From Roseateles_E cavernae (GTDB lineage: Bacteria > Pseudomonadota > Gammaproteobacteria > Burkholderiales > Burkholderiaceae_C), in contig NZ_JBDPLH010000009.1 of assembly GCF_040187885.1 (NCBI RefSeq), positions 1 to 64,000 on the forward strand: DNA of 64,000 nt, written 5' to 3'. Made by a program: the position numbers and the translations under genes. Shown piece after piece: positions 24,483 to 32,719 of the stretch (position 1 is the stretch's first letter; every line of letters starts with the position of its first letter). The notes beneath the pieces were generated by a model. The model was not told the DNA's origin. It did no database searches and saw nothing but the letters and a program-made list of their open reading frames with translations.

Positions 24483-24869
24483 TCACTGCGACTGCGCCAC
24501 CATGAACTGGACGGCGGCCTTGACCTCGTCGTCGCTCAGCGCGGCGGCGCCACCACGCGCCGGCATCATGCCCTTGGCCCCGGTGAAACCCTCCAGCGCG
24601 TGCTTGTCGAGAACCGCCTGCCCTTGGGCGATGCGCGGGCCCCAATCGGCCTTGTCGCCCGGCTTGGGCGCGCCGGCCACGCCGGCGGCGTGGCACATCG
24701 CACAGGTCTTGCCGTAAATGCTCTTGCCCAGGGCGTTGTCCGCGACGGGGGCGGGCGCTGCGGTCACGGCCGGCGCCGCTGCGGCGCTCGGTGCCGGCGC
24801 GTCCTGCTGGCCGCAGCCCATCACGAAGAAGGCCGTCGCCAGCGCCATGGTCAGGTTTTTCTTGCTCAT
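24483..24869 (-). CDS. c-type cytochrome lipoprotein of the nos cluster
   Basis: A 128-residue exported monoheme cytochrome. The start MSKKNLTMALATAFFVMGCGQQ has a lipobox-like cysteine at 19, then an Ala/Pro linker, then one heme motif CAMCH with AGVAGAPKPGDKADWGPRI and GAKGMMPARGG giving the axial Met, as in cytochrome c5-type electron carriers. It would be a membrane-anchored periplasmic donor, probably to NosZ or another terminal reductase. An AAGGAG site precedes the ATG. The promoter region shared with nosZ has an FNR box and an NsrR-like site. Confidence 0.9.
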   Translation of the reverse strand: MSKKNLTMALATAFFVMGCGQQDAPAPSAAAAPAVTAAPAPVADNALGKSIYGKTCAMCHAAGVAGAPKPGDKADWGPRIAQGQAVLDKHALEGFTGAKGMMPARGGAAALSDDEVKAAVQFMVAQSQ

Positions 24870-24919
24870 CAGATGCTCCTTGTGTGCATGGCCAGGATTC
24901 TAGGAATGAGTAATTATTT

Positions 24920-24942
24920 AAGGTGCATAAATTTTGCCCTTT
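24920..24942. promoter_or_regulatory. NsrR-like site in the cytochrome c/nosZ divergent region
   Basis: AAGGTGCATAA, one A, then TTTTGCCCTTT: an 11-1-11 arrangement in which the left arm is close to the NsrR half-site and the right arm is degenerate. For the minus-strand cytochrome gene it would cover the -10 region predicted from the FNR box at 24953-24966. Confidence 0.6.
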
Positions 24943-24952
24943 ATGAAAATGA

Positions 24953-24966
24953 TTGATCTGGATCAG
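24953..24966. promoter_or_regulatory. FNR/Dnr-type site between cytochrome c and nosZ
   Basis: TTGAT-CTGG-ATCAG matches the FNR/Dnr consensus at all but one base. It could serve nosZ (start near 25001, 59 bases before the ATG) or the divergent cytochrome gene (start near 24918, 49 bases before its ATG). Confidence 0.85.
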
Positions 24967-25059
24967 TTAGGCGCCGGGCGGGGCCGACGAACATCCGTCT
25001 GCCCAAACACTTACAGGCCCGGTCGGCAGCGCTGGCCGACCATTTCCAGAGGACTTGCA

Positions 25060-26985
25060 ATGACCAAACAAAACGCCTCCCATGCGGCCGCAGCGGCCGG
25101 TCTCGGCCGCCGCCGGTTCATCAACACGGCCGCGCTGGCCGGCCTGGCCGGCATCGCCGCCTGTACCGACAAGGCCACCGGCACAGCCACGCCGCCGGCC
25201 GGCAGCGCACCGGCCGGTGGTGCCGGCCATGGCGCTGCCGGTGCGGTGCATCTGAAACCCGGCGAGCTCGACACTTACTACGGCCTGTGGAGCGGCGGCC
25301 ATACCGGCGATATGCGGGTGCTGGGCCTGCCTTCGGGTCGCGAGATCACGCGGATTCCCTGCTTCGTGCCGGACGCACTGGTCGGCTGGGGCGTGACCAA
25401 TGAATCGAAGCAGGTGATGGGCACCAAGGCCGACGGCAGCCTCAAGTACACGGTGGCGGACACCCATCACACCCATGCCTCCTACAAGGACGGCAACTAC
25501 GACGGGCGCTATGCCTGGATCAACGACAAGATCAACAGCCGCATCGCGCGCATCCGGCTTGATCATTTCGTCTGCGACAAGATCACCGAGCTGCCCAATG
25601 TGCAGGGCTTCCACGGCATCTTCCCGGACAAGCGCGATCCGGTCGATCCGGCGATCAACTACACGACCCGGGTGTTCTGCGGCGCCGAGTTCTCGATCCC
25701 ATTGCCCAATAGCGGCAGCGAGGACACGGGCAAGTACCACTCGCTGTTCAGCTGTGTCGATGCCGAGTCGATGGAAGTGCGCTGGCAGGTGTTGATCGAC
25801 GGCAACTGCGACCTGACCGCGACCTCTTACGACGGCAAGCTGGCGGCTACCAATCAGTACAACACCGAGATGGGTGCCAAGTACGAGGACATGATGTCCT
25901 CCGAGCGCGATGCCTGCCTGTTCTTCAACGTCGCCCGCATCGAGGCGGCCGTCAAGGCCGGCAAGTTCAAGACCTATGGCGACTCCAAGGTGCCGGTTGT
26001 CGACGGCACGCTGGCCGCCAACAAGGACGCCAAGAGCGCGCTGACCGCCTATGTCTCGGTGCCGAAGAACCCGCACGGCGTCAATGCCAGCCCGGACCAG
26101 AAGTATTTCATCTGCGCCGGCAAGCTCTCACCGACCGGCACCGTGATCGAGCTGGCCAAGGTGCTGGACTGGTTCGACGGCAAGCTCGAGAAACTCGATG
26201 ACGCCATCGTGGCCGAGGTCGAGCTGGGCCTGGGCCCGCTGCACACCGCCTTCGATGGGCGCGGCAATGCCTACACGACCCTGTTCCTCGACAGCCAGGT
26301 GGTGAAGTGGAATGTCGAGAAGGCGATCGCCTTCCACAAGGGCGACAAGAGCGCGAAGTATGTGGTCGACCGCATCGATGTGCAGTACCAGCCCGGCCAT
26401 GTCAACGCCTCGCAGTCCGAGACGATCGCGGCCGACGGCAAGTATCTGGCGGTGGGCTGCAAGTTCTCCAAGGACCGCTTCCTGCCGGTCGGTCCGCTGC
26501 ATCCGGAGAACGAGCAGCTGATCGACATCTCGGGCGAGAAGATGGTCTTGCTGGCCGACCATCCGGTGCGCGGCGAGCCGCATGACTTCATCATCTTCAA
26601 GCGCGAGTTGCTGCGCCCGAAGCAGGTCTATGCGCTCGATGATTTCCCGCTGGCCATCAAGGACCCGAAAGAGTCGGGCGTGTTCCGCAACGGCAAGAAG
26701 GTCACGATCAAGATGACCTCGCAGGCGCCGGCCTTCAGTCTGCGCGAGTTCAAGCTCAAGAGGGGGGATGAGGTGACCCTGATCCTGACCAATCTGGACA
26801 AGATCGAGGATCTGACGCACGGTTTCGCCATCCCCAAGTACAACGTCAACTTCATCGTCAACCCGCTGGAGACGGCGTCCGTCACCTTCGTGGCCGACAA
26901 GCCCGGCGTGTTCTGGTGCTACTGCACCCACTTCTGCCACGCCCTGCACCTCGAGATGCGCAGCCGCATGATCGTCGAGGCCTGA
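25060..26985 (+). CDS. nosZ: Nitrous oxide reductase (clade I, Tat-exported)
   Basis: Periplasmic enzyme reducing N2O to N2, 641 residues. The Tat signal GLGRRRFINTAALAGLAG (14-31) marks clade I. CuZ histidines are visible in THHTHASYKDGNYDG (His136, His137), GPLHTAFDGRGN, NPHGVNASP, PGHVNAS and GEPHDF. The CuA cupredoxin domain has DLTHGFAIPKYN and, near the end, CYCTHFCHALHLEM, giving Cys622, Cys626, His630 and Met633. At the position usually held by Trp in the C-x-W-x-C motif there is His624, which is unusual. The ATG at 25060 is chosen because it starts the Tat signal; the frame upstream covers the promoter. Confidence 0.98.
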   Translation: MTKQNASHAAAAAGLGRRRFINTAALAGLAGIAACTDKATGTATPPAGSAPAGGAGHGAAGAVHLKPGELDTYYGLWSGGHTGDMRVLGLPSGREITRIPCFVPDALVGWGVTNESKQVMGTKADGSLKYTVADTHHTHASYKDGNYDGRYAWINDKINSRIARIRLDHFVCDKITELPNVQGFHGIFPDKRDPVDPAINYTTRVFCGAEFSIPLPNSGSEDTGKYHSLFSCVDAESMEVRWQVLIDGNCDLTATSYDGKLAATNQYNTEMGAKYEDMMSSERDACLFFNVARIEAAVKAGKFKTYGDSKVPVVDGTLAANKDAKSALTAYVSVPKNPHGVNASPDQKYFICAGKLSPTGTVIELAKVLDWFDGKLEKLDDAIVAEVELGLGPLHTAFDGRGNAYTTLFLDSQVVKWNVEKAIAFHKGDKSAKYVVDRIDVQYQPGHVNASQSETIAADGKYLAVGCKFSKDRFLPVGPLHPENEQLIDISGEKMVLLADHPVRGEPHDFIIFKRELLRPKQVYALDDFPLAIKDPKESGVFRNGKKVTIKMTSQAPAFSLREFKLKRGDEVTLILTNLDKIEDLTHGFAIPKYNVNFIVNPLETASVTFVADKPGVFWCYCTHFCHALHLEMRSRMIVEA

Positions 26986-26994
26986 GCCTGAGCG

Positions 26995-27029
26995 AAGCCC
27001 CGGCGCGTCTCGAACGCGCGCCGGGGCTT
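26995..27029. terminator. Strong hairpin between nosZ and nosR
   Basis: A perfect 13-base-pair stem, AAGCCCCGGCGCG (26995-27007) pairing with CGCGCCGGGGCTT (27017-27029), closed by a 9-base loop. No T-run follows on the plus strand, so it is more likely an attenuator or an mRNA 3'-end stabiliser that lets nosZ be expressed above nosRDFYL than a full terminator. Confidence 0.6.
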
Positions 27030-27047
27030 GGGAAGACCGATAAAACC

Positions 27048-29666
27048 ATGCAGTTCCTCAGACAAGTTTGTGCGGCCGCCCTGGCCGCATTTTTTCTGCT
27101 GTTGCCGAGCGCACCGGCCGTCGCCGCCGGCGCCTACGAGGCCCAGCTGCCGACCGAGCTGGCGACGGCGCGCGATCTGTGCGCGCTGCTGCCTTGCGCC
27201 GAGGTGTTTCCCGGCGCGATCGCGTTCTCCGAGCGGCTCGGATCGCCGCCCTATGTTGAAGCCTATGGCGCCGGCGAGGGCGGTGGGAAGCACGGCAAGC
27301 TGCTGGGCTATGTGATGCTGTCGACCGACATCACCGACACACCGGCCTACTCGGGCAAGCCCGTCGTGACGCTGATCGGCATGGACACGCGCGGCCGCTT
27401 CGTCGGCGTCAAGGTGCTCAAGCATTCCGAGCCCATCCTGCTGCTGGGCATTCCCGAATCGGCGCTCTTGAAGTTCAATGAGCAGTACCTCGGCAAATCG
27501 GTGGCCGACAAGCTGGAGATCGGCCAGTCGCGCCCGGACGAGGGCGTGCTGGGACTGGACGCGATCTCGGGCGCCACCGTCACGGTGATTGCGCAGAACC
27601 AGGTGATGATGGCCTCGGGTGCCGCAGTGGCGCGCCAGGTCGGCATCCTGGCGCCGACGCGGCGCGAACCGGCCCGCTATGCGCCGGCCAGGCCGGACGC
27701 CGGCTGGGCCGAGCTGGTCAAGCAGGGCAGCGTCAAGCGCCTGCAGGTGCGGTCCGAGCAACTGGGCTTGGACAAGTCCGATGAACCCTTTATCGAGCTG
27801 TGGTTCGGCGACCTGAACCATCCCGATATCGCACGCAGCCTGCTCGGCGCACAGGGTCACGACAATCTGCGTGCCCAACTGAAGCCCGGCGAGCATGCGA
27901 TCTTCGTCATCCGCACAGCCGGCGCCGAGTCCTTCAAGGGGTCGGGCTTTGTGCGTGGGGGCCTCTATGACCGGGTGCAGGTCAAGCAGGGGGCGGACTC
28001 CTTCACCTTCCGCGATCTCGACTACCTGAACCTCTACGGCATCGCCGCTGCCGGCGCGCCGGCCTACACCGAGTCGGCCATCTTCGTGATCCGCTCGTCG
28101 GCGTTCTCGGCCGCCTACCCATGGAAACTGTCGCTGCTGGGCAACCGCATCGACCGCGCCACCGGCGCGCGCAGCTTCACCAGTTTCGACACGCCTTTGT
28201 GGCTGGCCGACGAGTTGCTCGACGGCGGCCGCCCGGCCATCGAGGAGGCGGCCGCACCCTGGGTCCAGGTCTGGAAGTCGCGCGCCGTCGAGATCGACCT
28301 GTTCGCCGCGCTGCTGATCGCGGTGGCCGTGGTCTATGCCTTCCGGGAGACGCTGACGCGCCGCGCCACCCACAAGAACAAATGGCCGGTCAATGCCTTC
28401 AAGTACAGCGCCTGGGCCCTGAGCATAGGCTTCGTCGGCTTCGGTGCCATGGCCCAGCCCTCCATCACCCAGGTGCTGACCTGGTTCCATGCCTTGCTGT
28501 TCCAGTGGACCTGGTCGCTGTTCCTGTCCGACCCCTTCATCTTCCTGTTCTGGATCTTCATCATCCTGACCGTGTTCCTGTTCGGGCGCGGCCTGTTCTG
28601 CGGCTGGCTATGCCCCTTCGGTTCGCTGTCGGAAGCGCTGTACAAGCTCGGCGGCCTGCTCGGCCTGAAGCGCTGGCAGGGCCATCTGCCGCGCGTCTGG
28701 CACGACCGGCTGAAGTGGCTCAAGTACGCGCTCTTCTTCGGCCTGCTGACGGTGTCGATGTTCTCTATGGGCCTGGCCGAGAGGCTGGCCGAGGTCGAGC
28801 CCTTCAAGACCACTTTTCTGGTCGGCATCACGAACCGGGCCTGGCCCTATGGCCTGTTCGTCTGCGCGCTGCTGGGGATTTCGCTGTTCATCGAGCGGCC
28901 CTACTGCAAATACATCTGCCCGCTGGGCGCGGCGCTGGCGATGCCCAGCACCTTCCGCTGGTTCGGCCTGAAGCGCAAGCAGGACTGCAACAGCTGCAAG
29001 GCCTGCGCGGTCGGCTGCGGCTCGCTGGCCATCGACGCGGACGGCCGCATCGACCACCGCGAGTGCCTGCACTGCCTGGACTGCATGGTGCTGTACACCG
29101 ATGTCAAGGGCTGCCCGCCGCTGGCCAAGGAGCGCAAGCGCCGCGAGCGCGACGGGCTGGAGATCACGCCGATCGGCCGCGACGGCTACTTCATTCCCAT
29201 CCATCCGGCGCCAGCGATGCCCGCCAAGGTCGCGAACGGCCCCGACCCGCGCATGCCCACAGAGGCGGTCCGGCCGCCGCACAAGGCCGACGCGCGCGGG
29301 CTGCGCTGGCTCTGGCTGGAACTGGTCGATCATCTGTGGCCCTGGAGCGCCGAGGGCTGGCGCAGGCAACGCGGCCTGCAGATCGCCGGCGGCTCGCTGG
29401 CGCTGGCAGCCAGCCTGGTCTGGCTGCTGGCCGGCAGCGGGCGGCTGTCGCCAAGTGCCGTCATCGCCTGGTGGTTCGGCTGGAGCGTCTACGAGGTGCT
29501 GATACGCCTGTCGGGCAAGCGCTATGTGAAGGACGGCCCCTGGTGGCAGGCCCACTACCGGCGCGCCTCTTGGATGGACATGCTGAGCTATGTGGGCTTC
29601 AAGAACCTGCTGATCGGCGCCGCCCTGTTCCTCAGTCTGAAGGCCCTGGGCCTGCTGCTGCCATGA
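27048..29666 (+). CDS. nosR: NosR, membrane flavo-iron-sulfur protein for N2O reduction
   Basis: 872 residues: signal peptide (1-27), periplasmic FMN-binding domain with DAISGATVTV (171-180; Thr177 the likely flavinylated residue, served by the ApbE upstream), then several membrane spans. CGWLCPFGSLSE and CKYICPLGAALA are the cytoplasmic CxxxCP motifs. CNSCKACAVGC and CLHCLDC are two 4Fe-4S-type clusters, followed by a C-terminal part with two further spans. NosR is needed for nosZ expression and passes electrons towards NosZ. It is longer than the roughly 720-residue Pseudomonas protein. The stop overlaps nosD (ATGA). The ATG at 27048 is preferred because the signal peptide begins there. Confidence 0.96.
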   Translation: MQFLRQVCAAALAAFFLLLPSAPAVAAGAYEAQLPTELATARDLCALLPCAEVFPGAIAFSERLGSPPYVEAYGAGEGGGKHGKLLGYVMLSTDITDTPAYSGKPVVTLIGMDTRGRFVGVKVLKHSEPILLLGIPESALLKFNEQYLGKSVADKLEIGQSRPDEGVLGLDAISGATVTVIAQNQVMMASGAAVARQVGILAPTRREPARYAPARPDAGWAELVKQGSVKRLQVRSEQLGLDKSDEPFIELWFGDLNHPDIARSLLGAQGHDNLRAQLKPGEHAIFVIRTAGAESFKGSGFVRGGLYDRVQVKQGADSFTFRDLDYLNLYGIAAAGAPAYTESAIFVIRSSAFSAAYPWKLSLLGNRIDRATGARSFTSFDTPLWLADELLDGGRPAIEEAAAPWVQVWKSRAVEIDLFAALLIAVAVVYAFRETLTRRATHKNKWPVNAFKYSAWALSIGFVGFGAMAQPSITQVLTWFHALLFQWTWSLFLSDPFIFLFWIFIILTVFLFGRGLFCGWLCPFGSLSEALYKLGGLLGLKRWQGHLPRVWHDRLKWLKYALFFGLLTVSMFSMGLAERLAEVEPFKTTFLVGITNRAWPYGLFVCALLGISLFIERPYCKYICPLGAALAMPSTFRWFGLKRKQDCNSCKACAVGCGSLAIDADGRIDHRECLHCLDCMVLYTDVKGCPPLAKERKRRERDGLEITPIGRDGYFIPIHPAPAMPAKVANGPDPRMPTEAVRPPHKADARGLRWLWLELVDHLWPWSAEGWRRQRGLQIAGGSLALAASLVWLLAGSGRLSPSAVIAWWFGWSVYEVLIRLSGKRYVKDGPWWQAHYRRASWMDMLSYVGFKNLLIGAALFLSLKALGLLLP

Positions 29667-30955
29667 GGCAACTCCTGACCCTGCTGCTGATGCTGGCCCT
29701 GGGCTGCGCCCAGGCGGCGACGCTGCGCGTGCGTCCGGGGGACTCGCTGCAGCAGGCGATCGATGGCGCAGCGGCCGGTGATGTGCTGGAGATCGAGCCC
29801 GCCCGCCATGTCGGCAACTTCGTCATCGACAAGCCGCTGACCCTGCGCGGCAGCAATCCCGCGCGGCGGCCGACGCTCAGCGGCGCGCAGCAGGGCGACA
29901 CCTTGCGTATCACGGCGCCCGATGTGTGGATCGAGAGTCTGATCGTGCGCGACTCGGGCGACAGCCTGAAGGCCCAGAACGCCGGCATCTACATCCGCCC
30001 CGGCGCGCACCGCGCCGTGGTGTTGCGCTGCGACCTGAGCTACAACCTGTTCGGCCTGTGGATCGAGAAGGCCAACGATGTGCGCATCGAGGCCAATGTG
30101 ATCACCGGCAAGCGCGAGTACAACTCCGCGCAGCGCGGCAACGGCGTGCAGCTCTACAACACCCGTGGCGCCCGCATCATCGGCAACAACATCGGCTTCG
30201 TGCGCGACGCGCTCTATGTCGACGTCTCGCATCACGCGATCTTCCGCGGCAACAAGCTGCACCACAGCCGCTACGGCAGCCACTACATGAACTCCTACTT
30301 CAATCTGTGGGAGGACAACGACAGCTACTACAACCGCGGTGGCCTGGCGCTGATGGAGGTGCGCGACCAGATCGTGCGCAACAACCGTACCTGGGGCAAC
30401 TCCGACCACGGCATCATGCTGCGCACCCTGCAGGACTCGGTGGTCGAGCGCAATATCGTCGCTGGCAACAACCGCGGTTTCTTCATCTACGACGTCGAAT
30501 ACGCGACCCTGCGTGGCAATCTGGTGGTCGACAACCGCGTCGGTGTTCATCTGGCCGCCGGCTCGACCCGCAACCTGGTTCAGGGCAACGACTTCATCGC
30601 CAACCGGGAACAGGTGCGCTATGTCGGCGCGCGCGACGAGGCCTGGGGCGCCCGGTCAGCAAAACCGGACGAAGCCGCCCAGGGCAACCACTGGAGCAAC
30701 TACCTCGGTTGGGACCGGGACGGCGATGGCGCCGGCGACATTCCCTACGAGGCCAATGACATGGTGGACCGGCTCAGCTGGCGCCACCCCGGCATCAAGC
30801 TGCTGCTGGCCAGCCCGGCCGTGCAGGCCCTGCGCCTGGTCGGGCGGCAATTCCCCGTGCTGCGCGTGCCCAGCGTCGTCGACGCCGCGCCGCGCATGCA
30901 TCCCCAACACAAAGACTGGAGTGCCTGGCGTGACAAGCATTACCCTGGCCCTTGA
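29663..30955 (+). CDS. nosD: NosD, periplasmic copper-site maturation protein
   Basis: A 430-residue right-handed beta-helix protein with a signal peptide (1-18, cut after AQA). Repeated short strands (for example RIEANVITGK, RIIGNNIGFV, IFRGNKLHHS, TLRGNLVVDN) form the carbohydrate-binding-like/NosD repeats. NosD works with the NosFY ABC transporter in assembling the CuZ cluster of NosZ. The conserved RYGSHYMNSYFNLWEDNDSY and the closing NHWSNYLGWDRDGDGAGD are NosD hallmarks. It starts in an ATGA overlap with nosR and ends 26 bases inside nosF. Confidence 0.96.
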   Translation: MRQLLTLLLMLALGCAQAATLRVRPGDSLQQAIDGAAAGDVLEIEPARHVGNFVIDKPLTLRGSNPARRPTLSGAQQGDTLRITAPDVWIESLIVRDSGDSLKAQNAGIYIRPGAHRAVVLRCDLSYNLFGLWIEKANDVRIEANVITGKREYNSAQRGNGVQLYNTRGARIIGNNIGFVRDALYVDVSHHAIFRGNKLHHSRYGSHYMNSYFNLWEDNDSYYNRGGLALMEVRDQIVRNNRTWGNSDHGIMLRTLQDSVVERNIVAGNNRGFFIYDVEYATLRGNLVVDNRVGVHLAAGSTRNLVQGNDFIANREQVRYVGARDEAWGARSAKPDEAAQGNHWSNYLGWDRDGDGAGDIPYEANDMVDRLSWRHPGIKLLLASPAVQALRLVGRQFPVLRVPSVVDAAPRMHPQHKDWSAWRDKHYPGP

Positions 30956-31889
30956 TCGCCCGAGATCAGAACCGACGAACCCGGCGATCGCGCTGCGTGG
31001 TGTCAGCAAGCGCTTTGGCGCGGTCACCGCGGTCGACAGCGTCGATCTGCAAGTGCAGCGCGGCGAGCTGTTCGGCCTGATCGGCCACAACGGCGCAGGC
31101 AAGAGCACCTTGTTCAAGATGATGCTGGGCCTGATCCCGGTCAGCACCGGCGCAATCACGGTGGCCGGAGCCGCGGTCAGCGGCCCCGACTTCCGCGCCG
31201 CGCGCCGCCAGATCGGCTACCTGCCCGAGAACCTGGTGCTCTACGACAACCTCAGCGGCCTCGAGACGCTGCGCTTCTTCGCCCGGCTCAAGGGCGCGGA
31301 GGCTGCCGGCTGCCCGGCGCTGCTGGATCGCGTGGGCCTGGGCAGCAGTGGCGCCAAGCCGGTGCGCGACTACTCCAAGGGCATGCGCCAGCGCCTGGGT
31401 TTCGCCCAGGCCCTGCTGGGCCGGCCGCAGGTGCTGTTCCTCGATGAGCCGAGCAACGGCCTGGATCCGTCGGCGATCCGCGATTTCTATGCCGCGCTGC
31501 AGGAATTGCGCGCCCAGGGCGTCACGGTGCTGATCACCTCCCACATCCTGGCCGAGCTGCAGCAGCGGGTGGATCGCCTGGCCATCATGGCCAACGGCCG
31601 CATCCAGGCGCTGGGCAGTGTGCAGGCCTTGCGCGAGCAGCAGGATCTGCCGCTGACGATCAGCCTGCGCATCGACCCACCGAGCCTGCCGGCATTGCGG
31701 GTGTCGCTGCAGGCGATGCCGGCCTTGCGGCTGAGTGGCAAGAGCGACGCAACGGGCGCGCTGGAGCTGCAATGCCCGCGGGCGCACAAGATGGCGGCGC
31801 TGGCCCTGCTGGCCGGCCGGGTGCTGGACCTGCAGATCCGCGAGCCCTCGCTGGAGGATCTGTTCTTCGAGCTGAGGGCTGCCGCATGA
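30930..31889 (+). CDS. nosF: NosF, ABC-transporter ATPase for NosZ maturation
   Basis: A 319-residue ATP-binding protein: Walker A GHNGAGKST (52-60), signature YSKGMRQRL, Walker B VLFLDEPSNGLDP, and switch His in TSHILAEL. It pairs with NosY to energise sulfur-species or copper-site delivery to NosD and NosZ. The start is probably the GTG at 30930, which follows a TGGAG site and overlaps nosD; the ABC core begins at about residue 20. The stop overlaps nosY (ATGA). The C-terminal 100 residues after the ABC domain are the usual NosF extension. Confidence 0.95.
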   Translation: MTSITLALDRPRSEPTNPAIALRGVSKRFGAVTAVDSVDLQVQRGELFGLIGHNGAGKSTLFKMMLGLIPVSTGAITVAGAAVSGPDFRAARRQIGYLPENLVLYDNLSGLETLRFFARLKGAEAAGCPALLDRVGLGSSGAKPVRDYSKGMRQRLGFAQALLGRPQVLFLDEPSNGLDPSAIRDFYAALQELRAQGVTVLITSHILAELQQRVDRLAIMANGRIQALGSVQALREQQDLPLTISLRIDPPSLPALRVSLQAMPALRLSGKSDATGALELQCPRAHKMAALALLAGRVLDLQIREPSLEDLFFELRAAA

Positions 31890-32719
31890 GTTTCCTGCCC
31901 GATATCGAAGGGCGCCAGGTCATGGCGCTGGCGGCCAAGGAGTTCCGCGACCGCATGCGCAACCGCTGGGTGCTGGCCGTGGCGCTGGTGTTCGCGGTGT
32001 TCTCGCTGGTGATCAGCTATTTCGGCGCTGCGGCCCAGGGTCAGCTGGGACCCCGCTCGATCGAATTCGTGATCGCCAGCCTGGTCAGCCTGGTGATCTA
32101 TCTGATCCCGCTGATCGCGCTGCTGCTGGGCTTCGATGCCATCGTCGGCGAGCGCGAGCGCGGCTCGCTGGACCTGCTGCTGGCCTTGCCGATCACGCGG
32201 CTGGAGCTGCTGCTGGGCAAGTACCTGGGTCTGGCCGCGGCGCTGACCCTGTCGACCCTGGCGGGCTTCGCCCTGGTCGCGGGGCTGCTATGGCGCCAGT
32301 TCGGCTGGGCCGGCTTGTACCAGTACCTGGGCTTCATGCTCAGCTCGGTGCTGCTGGGCCTGGCCTTCCTGAGCCTGGCGCTGCTGCTGTCGGTGCTGGC
32401 GCGCGAGCGCAGCAAGGCCTCGGGTCTGGCGATCGCGCTGTGGTTCGGCTTCGTGCTGGTGTTCGACCTGCTGATGCTGGGCCTGCTGGTGGCCAGCGGC
32501 GGCGAGTGGGGCGGCCAGGCCCTGGCCTATGTACTGCTGCTGAACCCCACCGATGTGTTCCGCATCCTCAATGTGTTTTCGCTGGACCAGGTGCGCAGTC
32601 TTTACGGCCTGGCCAGCATCGTGCCGCCCGCCTTGGCCAATCCCTGGCTGATGGGCGGGGCGATGCTGGCCTGGATTGCTGCGCCGCTGGCCTTGGCAAG
32701 CTGGAGATTCAAACCATGA
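31886..32719 (+). CDS. nosY: NosY, ABC-transporter membrane subunit
   Basis: A 277-residue permease with six predicted spans, the membrane partner of NosF. It has an N-terminal amphipathic EFRDRMRNRWVLAVALVFAVF, the coupling-helix region DAIVGERERGSLDLLLALPITR, and a long loop before the last helix, as in other NosY proteins. It begins in an ATGA overlap with nosF and its own stop overlaps nosL (ATGA, 32716-32719). The complex NosDFY acts at the inner membrane in maturing the copper cluster of NosZ. Confidence 0.95.
   Translation: MSFLPDIEGRQVMALAAKEFRDRMRNRWVLAVALVFAVFSLVISYFGAAAQGQLGPRSIEFVIASLVSLVIYLIPLIALLLGFDAIVGERERGSLDLLLALPITRLELLLGKYLGLAAALTLSTLAGFALVAGLLWRQFGWAGLYQYLGFMLSSVLLGLAFLSLALLLSVLARERSKASGLAIALWFGFVLVFDLLMLGLLVASGGEWGGQALAYVLLLNPTDVFRILNVFSLDQVRSLYGLASIVPPALANPWLMGGAMLAWIAAPLALASWRFKP

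Noticed and set aside
28121..29662. Long upstream extension of the nosD frame inside nosR
   Set aside because: It overlaps the certain nosR gene, while the nosD signal peptide begins at the ATGA overlap at 29663.
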